Of a stretch of 64,000 nucleotides of DNA, positions 18,817-28,693 are shown in pieces. The stretch comes from Flavobacteriales bacterium. GTDB lineage: Bacteria > Bacteroidota > Bacteroidia > Flavobacteriales_D > Parvicellaceae. The stretch spans positions 22,096-86,095 of the forward strand of contig JADHMB010000003.1 in assembly GCA_016780365.1 (NCBI GenBank). The letters run 5' to 3'. Both the position numbers and the translations under genes were made by a program. The notes beneath the pieces are model-generated. The model saw only the letters and a list, made by a program, of their open reading frames with translations. It searched no databases and was not told the origin of the DNA. Position 1 is the stretch's first letter. Each line of letters opens with the position of its first letter.

Positions 18817-20130
18817 TTATTTAACTAATTCTAATTCCTTTACAATACTACCGTAAGCTTCAATGTCAGAGCTTATTTTTTCTATTCTTACTTCTTGTAT
18901 GGTATTAATCATCTTGGGTTTAAATGGTATTTTAACCTTAAGGTAGTTTTCTGTAAATCCTATTAGGAAATTGTCTTCTTTAGATTCAAACAATACTTTA
19001 CCCATATAGCCGATATTTTCGTTATAAAATTGAAGCTTAAGTTTCAAACTCAATATCCTAAGTTGTTTACTTCTTTTTCTTCTTATCTCCATAGGGACAA
19101 TTTCATTCATTTTAGGAGCATTAGTATTAGCTCTTTCAGAATAAGTAAATACATGTAAATAAGAAACAGGAAGTGATTTTATATAATCAATAGTTTTATT
19201 AAACTCTTCTTCAGTCTCACCAGGAAAGCCTACTATTACGTCAACTCCTATACATGCATGGGGCATTAATTTCTTTATTAATTTTATTCTAGAAGAATAT
19301 AGGTCTGTATTGTATTTTCTCCTCATTTTTTTTAAAAGGAAATTAGACCCACTTTGAAGAGGAATATGAAAATGGGGAACAAATTTTTCAGAACTGTTTA
19401 CAAATTCAATAATTTCTTCGCTTAGTAAATCAGGCTCAATAGAAGATATTCTAAATCTAGAAATACTATTTAATTCTTCTAATTCATTAATTAATTGATA
19501 AAAATTCTCTTTGGTTCCATGTCCAAAATCACCTAGATTAATCCCAGTTAAAACAACTTCTTTTACTTCAGAATTTCCTATTTCCTTGGCTTTATCTATA
19601 GTTTGAGAAATTGTACCACTTCGGCTTTTCCCCCTAGCCAATGGAATGGTGCAAAACGAACAAAAATAATTACAACCATCTTGGACTTTAAAAAAGGATC
19701 TAGTTCTGTCTCCAACACTGTAACCAGGATAAAATGTTTTAACATTTTTGATAGGCTGATTTAGTAGTATTGGCTTTTTTTTCTTTACAGTATCTTTTAA
19801 ATAGTTGCTAATATTAAACTTTTCTTGAGCTCCTAAAACCAAATCCACCCCTTCAATTCTAGATATTTCTTCTGGTTTTAACTGCGCATAACAACCTATA
19901 ACAACAATAAATGCATTTGGATTGTATTTAAGTGCCTTTCTTACGATATTTCTACACTTTTTATCTGCTTGATCTGTAACTGAGCAGGTATTTATAACAT
20001 ATATATCAGCACCTAACTCGAAATCTATTTTTGCATAGCCTTCTTCCTCTAAATCTCTAGATATAGTACTAGTTTCTGAAAAATTAAGTTTACAACCAAG
20101 AGTGTAAAAGGAAGTAGTTTTAGAATTCAT
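18817..20130 (-). CDS. mtaB: tRNA t6A37 methylthiotransferase
   Basis: LGCKLNFSET, NTCSVT, VQDGCNYFCSFCTIPLARGKSRS radical SAM cluster, VGFPGETEEEF. Confidence 0.92.
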   Translation of the reverse strand: MNSKTTSFYTLGCKLNFSETSTISRDLEEEGYAKIDFELGADIYVINTCSVTDQADKKCRNIVRKALKYNPNAFIVVIGCYAQLKPEEISRIEGVDLVLGAQEKFNISNYLKDTVKKKKPILLNQPIKNVKTFYPGYSVGDRTRSFFKVQDGCNYFCSFCTIPLARGKSRSGTISQTIDKAKEIGNSEVKEVVLTGINLGDFGHGTKENFYQLINELEELNSISRFRISSIEPDLLSEEIIEFVNSSEKFVPHFHIPLQSGSNFLLKKMRRKYNTDLYSSRIKLIKKLMPHACIGVDVIVGFPGETEEEFNKTIDYIKSLPVSYLHVFTYSERANTNAPKMNEIVPMEIRRKRSKQLRILSLKLKLQFYNENIGYMGKVLFESKEDNFLIGFTENYLKVKIPFKPKMINTIQEVRIEKISSDIEAYGSIVKELELVK

Positions 20131-20247
20131 TTAAATAAACAAGTGAAATATGGTTCGAATTTAATATAATTTATCTTAACCATTTGGAAATTATTGGATA
20201 TAAGCACTATATTTGTTTAATATTTAATCCAAATAATTAAACAAAAC

Positions 20248-20769
20248 ATGAGATTCTTAGTATTTACTTTTACAATTTTTAACTTTCTAACTATGACTTC
20301 ACAAAAATCCGTTCATGAATTTGAAATTAAAACCATTGATGGCACCACTCAAGCATTATCTGCTTTCAAGGGTAAAAAAATGCTTTTTGTAAATACTGCT
20401 AGTGAATGTGGTTTTACTTCCCAATACGAAGCATTACAAAATGTCCATAATAAATATGGAAACGATTTGGTAATTATTGGCTTTCCAGCAAATAATTTTG
20501 GTGGTCAGGAACCTGGCTCTAACAGTGATATCAAAACATTCTGTTCTAAAAACTATGGTGTTTCTTTTTTGATGGCCAATAAAACAAGCGTCAAAGGAAA
20601 AGACATTGATCCGTTATTCAAATGGCTTAATAATCAGGAAAATCAATCATTTGTTGGGGACATCATGTGGAATTTTGAGAAATATTTAATTGACGAAAAT
20701 GGTCATTTAATCAAAAGGTTTAGAAGTTCTACAAGACCAGATTCAGATAAAATAATATCTCTTTTATAA
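20248..20769 (+). CDS. Glutathione peroxidase family protein
   Basis: NTASECGFTSQYEALQ, GFPANNFGGQEPGSN, WNFEKYLID. Confidence 0.93.
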   Translation: MRFLVFTFTIFNFLTMTSQKSVHEFEIKTIDGTTQALSAFKGKKMLFVNTASECGFTSQYEALQNVHNKYGNDLVIIGFPANNFGGQEPGSNSDIKTFCSKNYGVSFLMANKTSVKGKDIDPLFKWLNNQENQSFVGDIMWNFEKYLIDENGHLIKRFRSSTRPDSDKIISLL

Positions 20770-20832
20770 TAATATTAGGATTTATTAACATAAAGTAAAT
20801 CTCTTATTTGTTATATTTAGATAAATTCGGTT

Positions 20833-21537
20833 ATGAATAATTTATCTGGGAAAAAAGTACTTATAACTGGAGGGAGCTCTGGTATCGGAAAAGCTACTGC
20901 AATTGATTTGGTTGGTAAAGGAGCTATTGTATGTATTACTGGAAGAAACAAAGTTAAACTAGAAAAAGTAGCTAGTGAAATTAACGCCATACCTATACAT
21001 TTTGATGTAAGCAAGTACAACAGCATCGCGGTTAAAACACTAGATGCTTTTCATACTATGGGAGGAATAGATGTCTTGATAAATAATGCTGGTATTGGTG
21101 AATTTTCAAAATTAGAAGACATAAAAATAAATCATTTCGAAAGTATTTTTGCTACTAATGTTTTTGGACTTACAATGCTAACCCAAGAAGTGGTCAAGTT
21201 CTTTAAAACCCAGCAATATGGTATGATTATTAATATTGGATCAAGTGCTGCCACAAGTGGATTTCCTTCAGGATCTGTTTATTGCGCGTCAAAATTTGCA
21301 TTAAGGGGATTGACTGAATGTTGGAGACACGAGCTTAGAAGAGATAATATTAGAGTAGTTTTAGTAAATCCTAGTGAAGTTCCTACAGCTTTTAATAATA
21401 AAAATAGAGTTGAGAGAGAAGAACAAGAAAAAAAATTAAGTTCTAAAGAGATTTCTCATGCAATAGTTTCTACAATAAATATGGATAAAAGAGGTTTTAT
21501 TCCAGAGCTTAACGTATGGGCTACCAATCCATTTTAG
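20833..21537 (+). CDS. SDR-family oxidoreductase
   Basis: GGSSGIGKA, NNAGIGEF, YCASKFALRGL. Confidence 0.92.
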   Translation: MNNLSGKKVLITGGSSGIGKATAIDLVGKGAIVCITGRNKVKLEKVASEINAIPIHFDVSKYNSIAVKTLDAFHTMGGIDVLINNAGIGEFSKLEDIKINHFESIFATNVFGLTMLTQEVVKFFKTQQYGMIINIGSSAATSGFPSGSVYCASKFALRGLTECWRHELRRDNIRVVLVNPSEVPTAFNNKNRVEREEQEKKLSSKEISHAIVSTINMDKRGFIPELNVWATNPF

Positions 21538-22480
21538 TTTTTTCTAAAGGATGGTGATCTAGAATGCTTTGTTTTAGATAGTTTTTATCTAGGTGCGTAT
21601 ATATTTCTGTTGTAGTAATAGACTGGTGTCCCAGCATTTCCTGTACAGCTCTTAAATCTGCTCCTCCTTCCACTAAATGTGTAGCAAATGAATGTCTAAG
21701 GGTGTGTGGAGAAACATTTTTTTTAATTCCAGCCAATTCAGTTAGTCTTTTTATGATTTTAAAAACCATTACTCTTGATAATTTTTTCCCATTTTTATTT
21801 AAAAAAACATGATCAATAAACTCATTGGTTACTTTTTGATGTACTCTAACCTCATTTAGATAAACTTTTAAATGTTTAGAGGCAATTTTCCCTAATGGAA
21901 TTAGTCTTTCCTTATTCCCTTTTCCAATTACTCTTATAAAGCCTTCCTTCCAGTATATTTCTGAAATTTTTAGTTCAATTAATTCTGTTACTCTTAATCC
22001 ACATCCATAAAGGACTTCAATAATTGCTAAGTTTCTTTCTCCATCAGCTTTTGAGCGGTCAATCTGTTGAACTAACTCATCAACTTCATTTATGGTCAAA
22101 AACTCAGGAAGTTTTTTTCCTGTTTTTGGGTTTTCTAATAAACCTGAGGGGTTTTCATCAACAATTTTTTCTAAAAGCAAATATTTAAAAAATGATCTAA
22201 TGCTTGAAATTACTCTTGATTGAGAACGAGCATTAATTTTTTGATTGTTTAGATGTAATAAATAACTTTGAAAGTCTTGGTAGGATAGTTCATTTATTTT
22301 CTTGCTTGTTAACTCGTTATTAAAAAACTCATTGAGTTTAATAATATCTCTGCAATAAGCATCCACAGTATTGTTAGAAAGTGATTTTTCTATTTGTAGA
22401 TAATTTTTGTATCCCCTTATGTAAACGTTCCAAGACATTACACAAAAATAGTTATAATAATTTCTATAATTTATTTTCAA
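21521..22480 (-). CDS. xerD: Site-specific tyrosine recombinase XerD; likely start at ATG 22438
   Basis: YGCGLRVTELIEL, SPHTLRHSFATHLVEGGADLRAVQEMLGHQSITTTEIYTHL. Confidence 0.88.
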   Translation of the reverse strand: MKINYRNYYNYFCVMSWNVYIRGYKNYLQIEKSLSNNTVDAYCRDIIKLNEFFNNELTSKKINELSYQDFQSYLLHLNNQKINARSQSRVISSIRSFFKYLLLEKIVDENPSGLLENPKTGKKLPEFLTINEVDELVQQIDRSKADGERNLAIIEVLYGCGLRVTELIELKISEIYWKEGFIRVIGKGNKERLIPLGKIASKHLKVYLNEVRVHQKVTNEFIDHVFLNKNGKKLSRVMVFKIIKRLTELAGIKKNVSPHTLRHSFATHLVEGGADLRAVQEMLGHQSITTTEIYTHLDKNYLKQSILDHHPLEKTKMDW

Positions 22481-22526
22481 ATAATACTTGCTATAAAAAT
22501 GTTTTTTCTATTTTTGCCCAGCTTAC

Positions 22527-22611
22527 GGAGAGTTGGCAGAGTGGTCGAATGCGGTAGTCTTGAAAACTATTGTGCAGCAATGTACCGGGGGTTCGAATCC
22601 CTCACTCTCCG
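22527..22611 (+). tRNA. tRNA-Ser (anticodon TGA)
   Basis: GGAGAGT...ACTCTCC acceptor pairing, anticodon loop CTTGAAA, T-arm GGTTCGAATCC, long variable arm. Confidence 0.93.
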
Positions 22612-22623
22612 CATAAAAAAATT

Positions 22624-22654
22624 AAACCTCGATTATTCGAGGTTTTTTTTTTTT
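22624..22654 (+). terminator. Intrinsic terminator after tRNA-Ser(TGA)
   Basis: AAACCTCGA-TTAT-TCGAGGTTT followed by a long T run. Confidence 0.85.
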
Positions 22655-22706
22655 AAATTATAGGTATTTTTAATTAAAATCAAGTCAAATAAATTAATAT
22701 TAACTC

Positions 22707-23249
22707 ATGAAAAAGAGAAATTTATTGTTTAGAATTTCTATTGTAATTTTTTCTGTATTTACAATTTTATATATAATTTATTCATTTTCTAAAAATGCTA
22801 AAATAGGAGAGAAAGCTCCCGAATTTACCACCCAGCTAGTCAATGGTGAAAACTATTCTCTCAGCAATTCTAGAGGAAATTATGTTCTGTTGTATTTTTG
22901 GGGTTCTTGGTGTGGCCCGTGTATTAGAAATGCTCCTGAATTAGTTGCCATCAGCGAAAATTATAAATCCAAATTTTTTGACAAGGATTCCAAGCTGGAA
23001 ATTCTTTCGGTTGCTTTAGAAAAAAAAGGAAAAAAATGGAAAAGGGTTGTGAATAAGTTTGGTTTTAATTGGGAATTGCAGGTTGTCCAGTTCCATAAAA
23101 TAGTTTTAAACTCTTCTATTGCCAATAAATATGGCGTTTTAGAAATTCCTTCTAAATTTTTAATTGATCCTGATGGAAATATCGTTCTTTCTAAAACTTC
23201 ATTTTCAGAAATAGAGCAATACTTAGAAAAAAGATTAATTAAAGGCTAA
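22707..23249 (+). CDS. TlpA-like thioredoxin-fold protein
   Basis: N-terminal TM; GSWCGPCIRNAPEL; EIPSKFLIDPDGNIV. Confidence 0.88.
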   Translation: MKKRNLLFRISIVIFSVFTILYIIYSFSKNAKIGEKAPEFTTQLVNGENYSLSNSRGNYVLLYFWGSWCGPCIRNAPELVAISENYKSKFFDKDSKLEILSVALEKKGKKWKRVVNKFGFNWELQVVQFHKIVLNSSIANKYGVLEIPSKFLIDPDGNIVLSKTSFSEIEQYLEKRLIKG

Positions 23250-23309
23250 TTACTAGCATTGTGTGGAGCTAATTGTAACTTATTTGTATAATTTCATACT
23301 TTTACAAAC

Positions 23310-24644
23310 ATGCAAAAACCTTCTATACCAAAAGGAACTAGAGATTTTTCCCCATCTGAAATAAGAAGGAGGAACTTTATATTTGATATTGTAAAATTAA
23401 AGTTTGAAAAATTTGGATTTTCTCCGATTGAAACACCATCAATGGAGAAACTATCTACCCTTACAGGAAAATATGGAAGTGAGGGAGATCAATTACTTTT
23501 TAAAGTATTAAAAAGAGGTGCTAAGTTCGAAAAAGTTTTAGCAGAATCAAATATTAAAAATATAAAAGACCACGATTTTTCAGATGAAGCATTAAGATAT
23601 GATCTAACAGTACCATTTGCTAGATATATTGTTCAACATCAAAACGATATTGTTTTCCCATTTAAAAGATACCAAATTCAACCTGTATGGAGAGCAGATA
23701 GACCACAAAAGGGGAGATATCGAGAGTTTTATCAATGTGATGCAGATATTGTTGGTTCTGAATCTTTGGTTTGTGAGATTGAGTTGGTATCCTTAGTTCA
23801 AGAAGTTCTAAACGAACTAAAGCTAAGGGATCACACAATAATGATTAACAATAGAAAAATTCTAGCTTCTTTAATAGATTCTTGTGATTCAACAGAATAT
23901 TTTTCTAAAATCACAGTAATAATTGATAAAGTAGATAAAATTGGTCCTGAAAAAGTTATTCATGATTTAAAAAACCATATTCCAAACCAAAAAATTGCAG
24001 AATTATTCGAAGAACTATTTAATCTTCCAGATTCTTCAAGAGAAATTCTTTATTGGTTAGATAATAAACTAAAGGACAGCGAATTGGGTCAAAAAGGAAT
24101 TCAAGAACTGAACTATGTGGTAGAAAGTTGTAATATTTTGGGGGTGAATAATCTTAAAATAAACCTTTCTTTAGCTAGGGGTCTAGATTACTATACAGGT
24201 TCAATTTTTGAAGTAGTATTGAATAATAATTCTATGGGAAGTATTGTAGGTGGAGGGCGTTATGACAATTTAACAGAAGTTTTTGGTCAAAAAAATCTAT
24301 CTGGTGTAGGAGTTTCTTTTGGGGCGGAGCGAATCTATGATTTAATGAATGATTTGGATCTTTTCCCTAATAATCTTGATACACCTTCTAAATATATGAT
24401 TGTAGATAAATCTGAATCTGCAATTAATGGACTTAAGTTATTGCATTTTTTAAGATCAAAAAATATTCCATGTATTCTCTATCCAGACAATACAAAATTG
24501 AAAAAACAACTTAAATATGCCCACTCCAATAAAATTCCTTTGGTTGTTTTTATTAAGGAAGATTTTTCTTCAGAAATGAAAGTTGAATTAAAAAACATGG
24601 ATTCCGGGGAGCAAAAAGAGTATTTGTTAAGTGATATTTTATAA
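23310..24644 (+). CDS. hisS: Histidyl-tRNA synthetase
   Basis: PKGTRDFSP, YDLTVPFARY, QIQPVWRADRPQKGRYREFYQCDAD, ARGLDYYTGSIFE, GGGRYDNL. Confidence 0.95.
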   Translation: MQKPSIPKGTRDFSPSEIRRRNFIFDIVKLKFEKFGFSPIETPSMEKLSTLTGKYGSEGDQLLFKVLKRGAKFEKVLAESNIKNIKDHDFSDEALRYDLTVPFARYIVQHQNDIVFPFKRYQIQPVWRADRPQKGRYREFYQCDADIVGSESLVCEIELVSLVQEVLNELKLRDHTIMINNRKILASLIDSCDSTEYFSKITVIIDKVDKIGPEKVIHDLKNHIPNQKIAELFEELFNLPDSSREILYWLDNKLKDSELGQKGIQELNYVVESCNILGVNNLKINLSLARGLDYYTGSIFEVVLNNNSMGSIVGGGRYDNLTEVFGQKNLSGVGVSFGAERIYDLMNDLDLFPNNLDTPSKYMIVDKSESAINGLKLLHFLRSKNIPCILYPDNTKLKKQLKYAHSNKIPLVVFIKEDFSSEMKVELKNMDSGEQKEYLLSDIL

Positions 24645-24650
24645 TCAAAA

Positions 24651-26141
24651 ATGAAAGAATTAGAATTTATTATATCCCCAGATAAACTTACCCTAACTGA
24701 TATAAAAAATATTCTTTCTAAAAATCTTAATTTACAATTATCTAAAAATTCCATAGAAAGAATTAAAAAAAACCGAGATTTTTTAGACAGAAAGCTAAAT
24801 AGTAAAGATCAAGTTTTTTATGGTATTAATACAGGATTTGGTTCTTTATGCGATACGAGAATTTCAGAAAACGATCTCCAAAAGTTACAAGTAAACTTAG
24901 TTAGGTCACACGCCTGTGGTACAGGAAAAGAAATAGATTCTAAAATCGTTAAATTAATGATTTTAATAAAAATTAATGCGCTTTCTTTGGGCTATTCAGG
25001 AGTTCATTTAAAGACAGTCGAGAAATTAATTTTTCTTTTCAATAATGATATTTTGCCTGTAGTTTTTGAATCTGGGTCTTTAGGCGCTTCTGGTGACTTA
25101 GCACCTTTAGCTCATTTGTCTTTAGCACTAATTGGTGAAGGTGAAGTTAATTTTAAAGGGTCTAAGAAAGCTTCTAAGGACGTTTTTGATTCTTTTGGTG
25201 AATCTGTTCTAGAATTAGATTCTAAAGAGGGCTTGGCTCTTTTAAATGGGACTCAGTTCATGAGTGCACATGCTACATATGCATATTTAAAACTCGATTC
25301 TTTATTTAATTGGATTCATAAAATTTCTGCACTTTCTATAGATGCCTTTAATTGTAGATTGTCTCCGTTCGATAAAAAACCACATCTTTTAAGAGGTTTC
25401 AAAGGACAAAGTCAATGTGCTCAACAAATTTTAGAAATATTGGAAAAAAGTGATTTACACCAAATTGATGGCAAGTCCGTTCAAGACCCTTATTCTTTTC
25501 GATGTATTCCTCAAGTTCATGGTGCAAGTTTAGATGTATTACACGATTTTGAAGCTAAATTAACTATTGAAATTAATGCTGTCACAGATAATCCTTTAGT
25601 TTTTAATCAAGAAGATGAAATTATTTCAGCAGGGAATTTTCATGGCCAACCCATTGCAATGGCTATGGACTTTATGGCAATTGCAGCCGCAGAGTTGGGT
25701 AGTATTTCAGAGAGAAGAATTTACAAACTAATTTCGGGGACAAGAGGACTTCCACCTTTTCTTATCGAGAATCCTGGTCTTAATTCTGGATTTATGATTT
25801 CTCAATATACTGCAGCTAGTTTGGTAAGCAAGAATAAAATTTTCTCTCATCCCGCTTCTGTAGATAGTATCGAATCTTCTAATGGTCAAGAAGACCATGT
25901 TAGTATGGGTTCCATTGCGGGAGTTAAGTTGGTGGAGGTTGTTGAAAATATTAAGAGAATCTTAAGTATTGAATTAATGACTGCAGCTCAAGCTATGGAA
26001 TTTAGAAGACCAAGAAAAACTTCCCCGGAACTAGAACTAATGCTTTCAGAATTCAGATCTAAAGTTCCCTACATAGAAAAAGACCAAGTAATGTACACTC
26101 TTATGCAAAAATCTGAAGAATTTATTTCTGAAGAACTATAA
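24651..26141 (+). CDS. hutH: Histidine ammonia-lyase
   Basis: MIO motif GSLGASGDLAPLAHLSL; YGINTGFGSLCDTRI; GNFHGQPIAMAMDF; QEDHVSMGS. Confidence 0.93.
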   Translation: MKELEFIISPDKLTLTDIKNILSKNLNLQLSKNSIERIKKNRDFLDRKLNSKDQVFYGINTGFGSLCDTRISENDLQKLQVNLVRSHACGTGKEIDSKIVKLMILIKINALSLGYSGVHLKTVEKLIFLFNNDILPVVFESGSLGASGDLAPLAHLSLALIGEGEVNFKGSKKASKDVFDSFGESVLELDSKEGLALLNGTQFMSAHATYAYLKLDSLFNWIHKISALSIDAFNCRLSPFDKKPHLLRGFKGQSQCAQQILEILEKSDLHQIDGKSVQDPYSFRCIPQVHGASLDVLHDFEAKLTIEINAVTDNPLVFNQEDEIISAGNFHGQPIAMAMDFMAIAAAELGSISERRIYKLISGTRGLPPFLIENPGLNSGFMISQYTAASLVSKNKIFSHPASVDSIESSNGQEDHVSMGSIAGVKLVEVVENIKRILSIELMTAAQAMEFRRPRKTSPELELMLSEFRSKVPYIEKDQVMYTLMQKSEEFISEEL

Positions 26142-27161
26142 CTATGGGTTGGTTATCTCAGAAAAAGTTTTCCTTTTAAGAAAAAAATAATTCCAAATTA
26201 TAGATTTTCTACTGTGTCCTTTGAGCTCATGAAAATTTATTTTTGAAAATTGTTTTCTTTTAACATTCATTTTACCAATGCTAATTATATAGCTAAAATG
26301 GGCTTTAATAATTGAGAAATAACCTTTTAAATCTCCAGAAAGCACCAATTTGGAACCAGAAATTTGGTCTAGTAAAATTCTTATCAGTACAAATAAAATT
26401 AATGGTATTTCCCCTTTGTAATTTTTATGAATCATCCATAAATTATTTCTATAATTCAAGTATGTTTTTTTTGGTGAGTTATATTTTAAAGTTCCTCCTC
26501 CAAAATGATAAACAGTAGATTCACTAGTATAAAATATGTTTTTTCCCAAATTTTTTAAACGCCAACAAAGGTCAATTTCTTCCATATGAGCAAAAAAATC
26601 TTTATCAAATCCACCTACGTCATTAAAATCTTTGGATTTGATAGCCATACATGCGCCTGACGACCAGAATATTTCTGAATATGTATCGTGCTGTTTTTTA
26701 TCTAATTCTGCGTAGTCGAAAACTCTTCCTCTGCAAAAAGGGTAAGCGAGTGCGTCAATAAAACCTCCAGCAGCCCCAGCATATTCAAAATAATCTTTGT
26801 TGTTATAAGACTTAATCTTAGGTTGAACAGCAGATATATTTGTATTGTTTTTTAGAACTTTAATTAAAGGAGGAATCCAGTTTTTAGTAACTTCTATATC
26901 TGAATTTACGATAATAAAAAATTCTGCATTTATTTTCTTCAATCCTTCATTATATCCACCTGCAAATCCAAGGTTTTTTTCTAAAGGAATGGTTTTTATT
27001 GATGGAAAATTATTATTTAAATAGAGTAGAGAATCGTCTGATGATCCATTGTCTATAACATAAATACCAGCATCTTTTTCAGAATGGGTAATGAATGTTG
27101 GAATAAACTTTTCAAGCCAATTTTTCCCATTAAAATTCAATATGACTACAGCAGTTTCTAT
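26142..27161 (-). CDS. Glycosyltransferase family 2; ORF caller starts at TTG 27140, conserved N-terminus extends to an ATA at 27161
   Basis: Upstream in-frame IETAVVILNFNGKNWLEKF; VIDNGSSDDSL; EKNLGFAGGYNEGL; ADFF-type NSDIEV; FDKDFFAHMEEIDLCWRL. Confidence 0.88.
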   Translation of the reverse strand: METAVVILNFNGKNWLEKFIPTFITHSEKDAGIYVIDNGSSDDSLLYLNNNFPSIKTIPLEKNLGFAGGYNEGLKKINAEFFIIVNSDIEVTKNWIPPLIKVLKNNTNISAVQPKIKSYNNKDYFEYAGAAGGFIDALAYPFCRGRVFDYAELDKKQHDTYSEIFWSSGACMAIKSKDFNDVGGFDKDFFAHMEEIDLCWRLKNLGKNIFYTSESTVYHFGGGTLKYNSPKKTYLNYRNNLWMIHKNYKGEIPLILFVLIRILLDQISGSKLVLSGDLKGYFSIIKAHFSYIISIGKMNVKRKQFSKINFHELKGHSRKSIIWNYFFLKRKTFSEITNP

Positions 27162-27164
27162 CTC

Positions 27165-28613
27165 TTAAGGATTTACAAAGAAAGTATTGCTATTACTTCC
27201 CCACTGGCTATCGTTGGGGTTTTGCATATTATCAACGCTTCTTCCAGGTGTATTTCTTCTATGTAAATCTGTTTTCCAATTTCTATTAAAATATTCTCCC
27301 TGAAGTGTGGAATGAAGTGTTGTGTATTCGTTAGATCCTAAATCAGGCATATAAAAAATAAACCTTTTGTTATTAAACTTTCCAATCTTGTAATAATGCC
27401 ATATTTGGTATGGGTAGGCACTTGGTTCGTTTGGCCTGTCTGTGATTGTGTTTGGTGGGCCGTATTTAAGAAATGTTCTTCCCATATCGGTTTCATAACC
27501 TCTTCTAACTTTAGTTGAAAACAGCTGATCACTTTTTTTAACTTCTCCCTTGTATTTTAACCATCCTAATTCCGGGTTTTCAGGTTGTCTATTCAGCCAA
27601 AAACTATATAAGAACTGTCTTTTTAAAGTATCACTTATGTTTTTATTTTTTTTATCAATTATATTTAATTCTAATCTAGTAGCAATTGGCGACAAACAAT
27701 TAATAGATTCTGTAAGTGAATCTACAGGTATTTTAGAAACAAATGTATTATGGATTTGAACTGCATTTAATCTGTCAAGTTTCATGCTGTTTTTCAGATT
27801 TGTTCTTTGAAAATCAATTATTCTTTCGCAGAGAAGCTCGTTTTTTCTATCCTTTAGCTGAATGCATAGCTCGTAATTTCCAGTAGGTAAATTATTTATA
27901 TCAAAAACATTTAAAACAGGATATATTCCAAGAGTTGGTACTTTTTTAATTTTATTGTACTGACCCGCTATTTTATCAGTTCCCTTAATTCTTATAAATT
28001 GTTTTAGCAATAAAGATTCAGTACTGTCTATATTATTCATATTGTATATTTCTAAATAATAGGCTAGTTTTTCAAATTCATCTCCAAAGTAATTGGTAAC
28101 TAATGGAACCATATGGTAACCAGACTTAGTAAGTTCACTTTTATTGTTTTCTCCTTCCACTTCTTTCCAGTAACTATCCAATAGCTCCAAATCTGAAAAA
28201 TAAGGTTCGTTAGTATCAAAAATTGAGAATTCTTCTTGGTATTTTTCTGTATTATTTGTGTCGTTAATGTCCTTTATTTCTAAAAAGATGGTGAATTTAC
28301 CATTTGAAACAGGAAACCTTTGTAAGTCGATAATCCCTTCTTTTTCTACATAATCAGATTGTTCTTTAATTATGTATTTTTCGTGCGCAATTATCTGTTT
28401 TTTTTCATTTTCAATATATTGGAGTACTCCAACTCCTTTGTTATTGAAATTAGAATCTTGATTTTCAAAAAGAGTATTTCCATAGATAAATAAATAAGTT
28501 TCTATATAGTTGCTTTCCGAAGAATGAAATTTCTTCAAATCAAAAAGAGCCTCAATTTGAGAATGTAGAGGACTAACTATAAATAACGTAATTACTGCAA
28601 ATACTGTTTTCAT
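27165..28613 (-). CDS. GWxTD domain-containing exported protein
   Basis: Signal peptide; FWLNRQPENPELGWLKYKGEVKKSDQLFSTKVRRGYETDMGRTFLKYGPPNTI. Confidence 0.85.
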   Translation of the reverse strand: MKTVFAVITLFIVSPLHSQIEALFDLKKFHSSESNYIETYLFIYGNTLFENQDSNFNNKGVGVLQYIENEKKQIIAHEKYIIKEQSDYVEKEGIIDLQRFPVSNGKFTIFLEIKDINDTNNTEKYQEEFSIFDTNEPYFSDLELLDSYWKEVEGENNKSELTKSGYHMVPLVTNYFGDEFEKLAYYLEIYNMNNIDSTESLLLKQFIRIKGTDKIAGQYNKIKKVPTLGIYPVLNVFDINNLPTGNYELCIQLKDRKNELLCERIIDFQRTNLKNSMKLDRLNAVQIHNTFVSKIPVDSLTESINCLSPIATRLELNIIDKKNKNISDTLKRQFLYSFWLNRQPENPELGWLKYKGEVKKSDQLFSTKVRRGYETDMGRTFLKYGPPNTITDRPNEPSAYPYQIWHYYKIGKFNNKRFIFYMPDLGSNEYTTLHSTLQGEYFNRNWKTDLHRRNTPGRSVDNMQNPNDSQWGSNSNTFFVNP

Positions 28614-28693
28614 TGATACAAATTTAAGCTTTAATAAGTTAAAATTTATTAAAACTTAATTTCATAGTCAATTACAATTAATAAATTGGAGGA

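Noticed and set aside
21521-22611. Tyrosine recombinase next to tRNA-Ser as a possible integrated element
   Set aside because: The recombinase is XerD-like housekeeping type, the tRNA is intact with its terminator, and there are no phage, conjugation or repeat boundaries around it.
27165-28613. GWxTD-GT2 as a single gene joined by stop-codon readthrough
   Set aside because: Same frame across the TAA, but GWxTD is exported and GT2 looks cytoplasmic, so fusion is biologically unlikely; kept only as an alternative test under the ATA-start finding.
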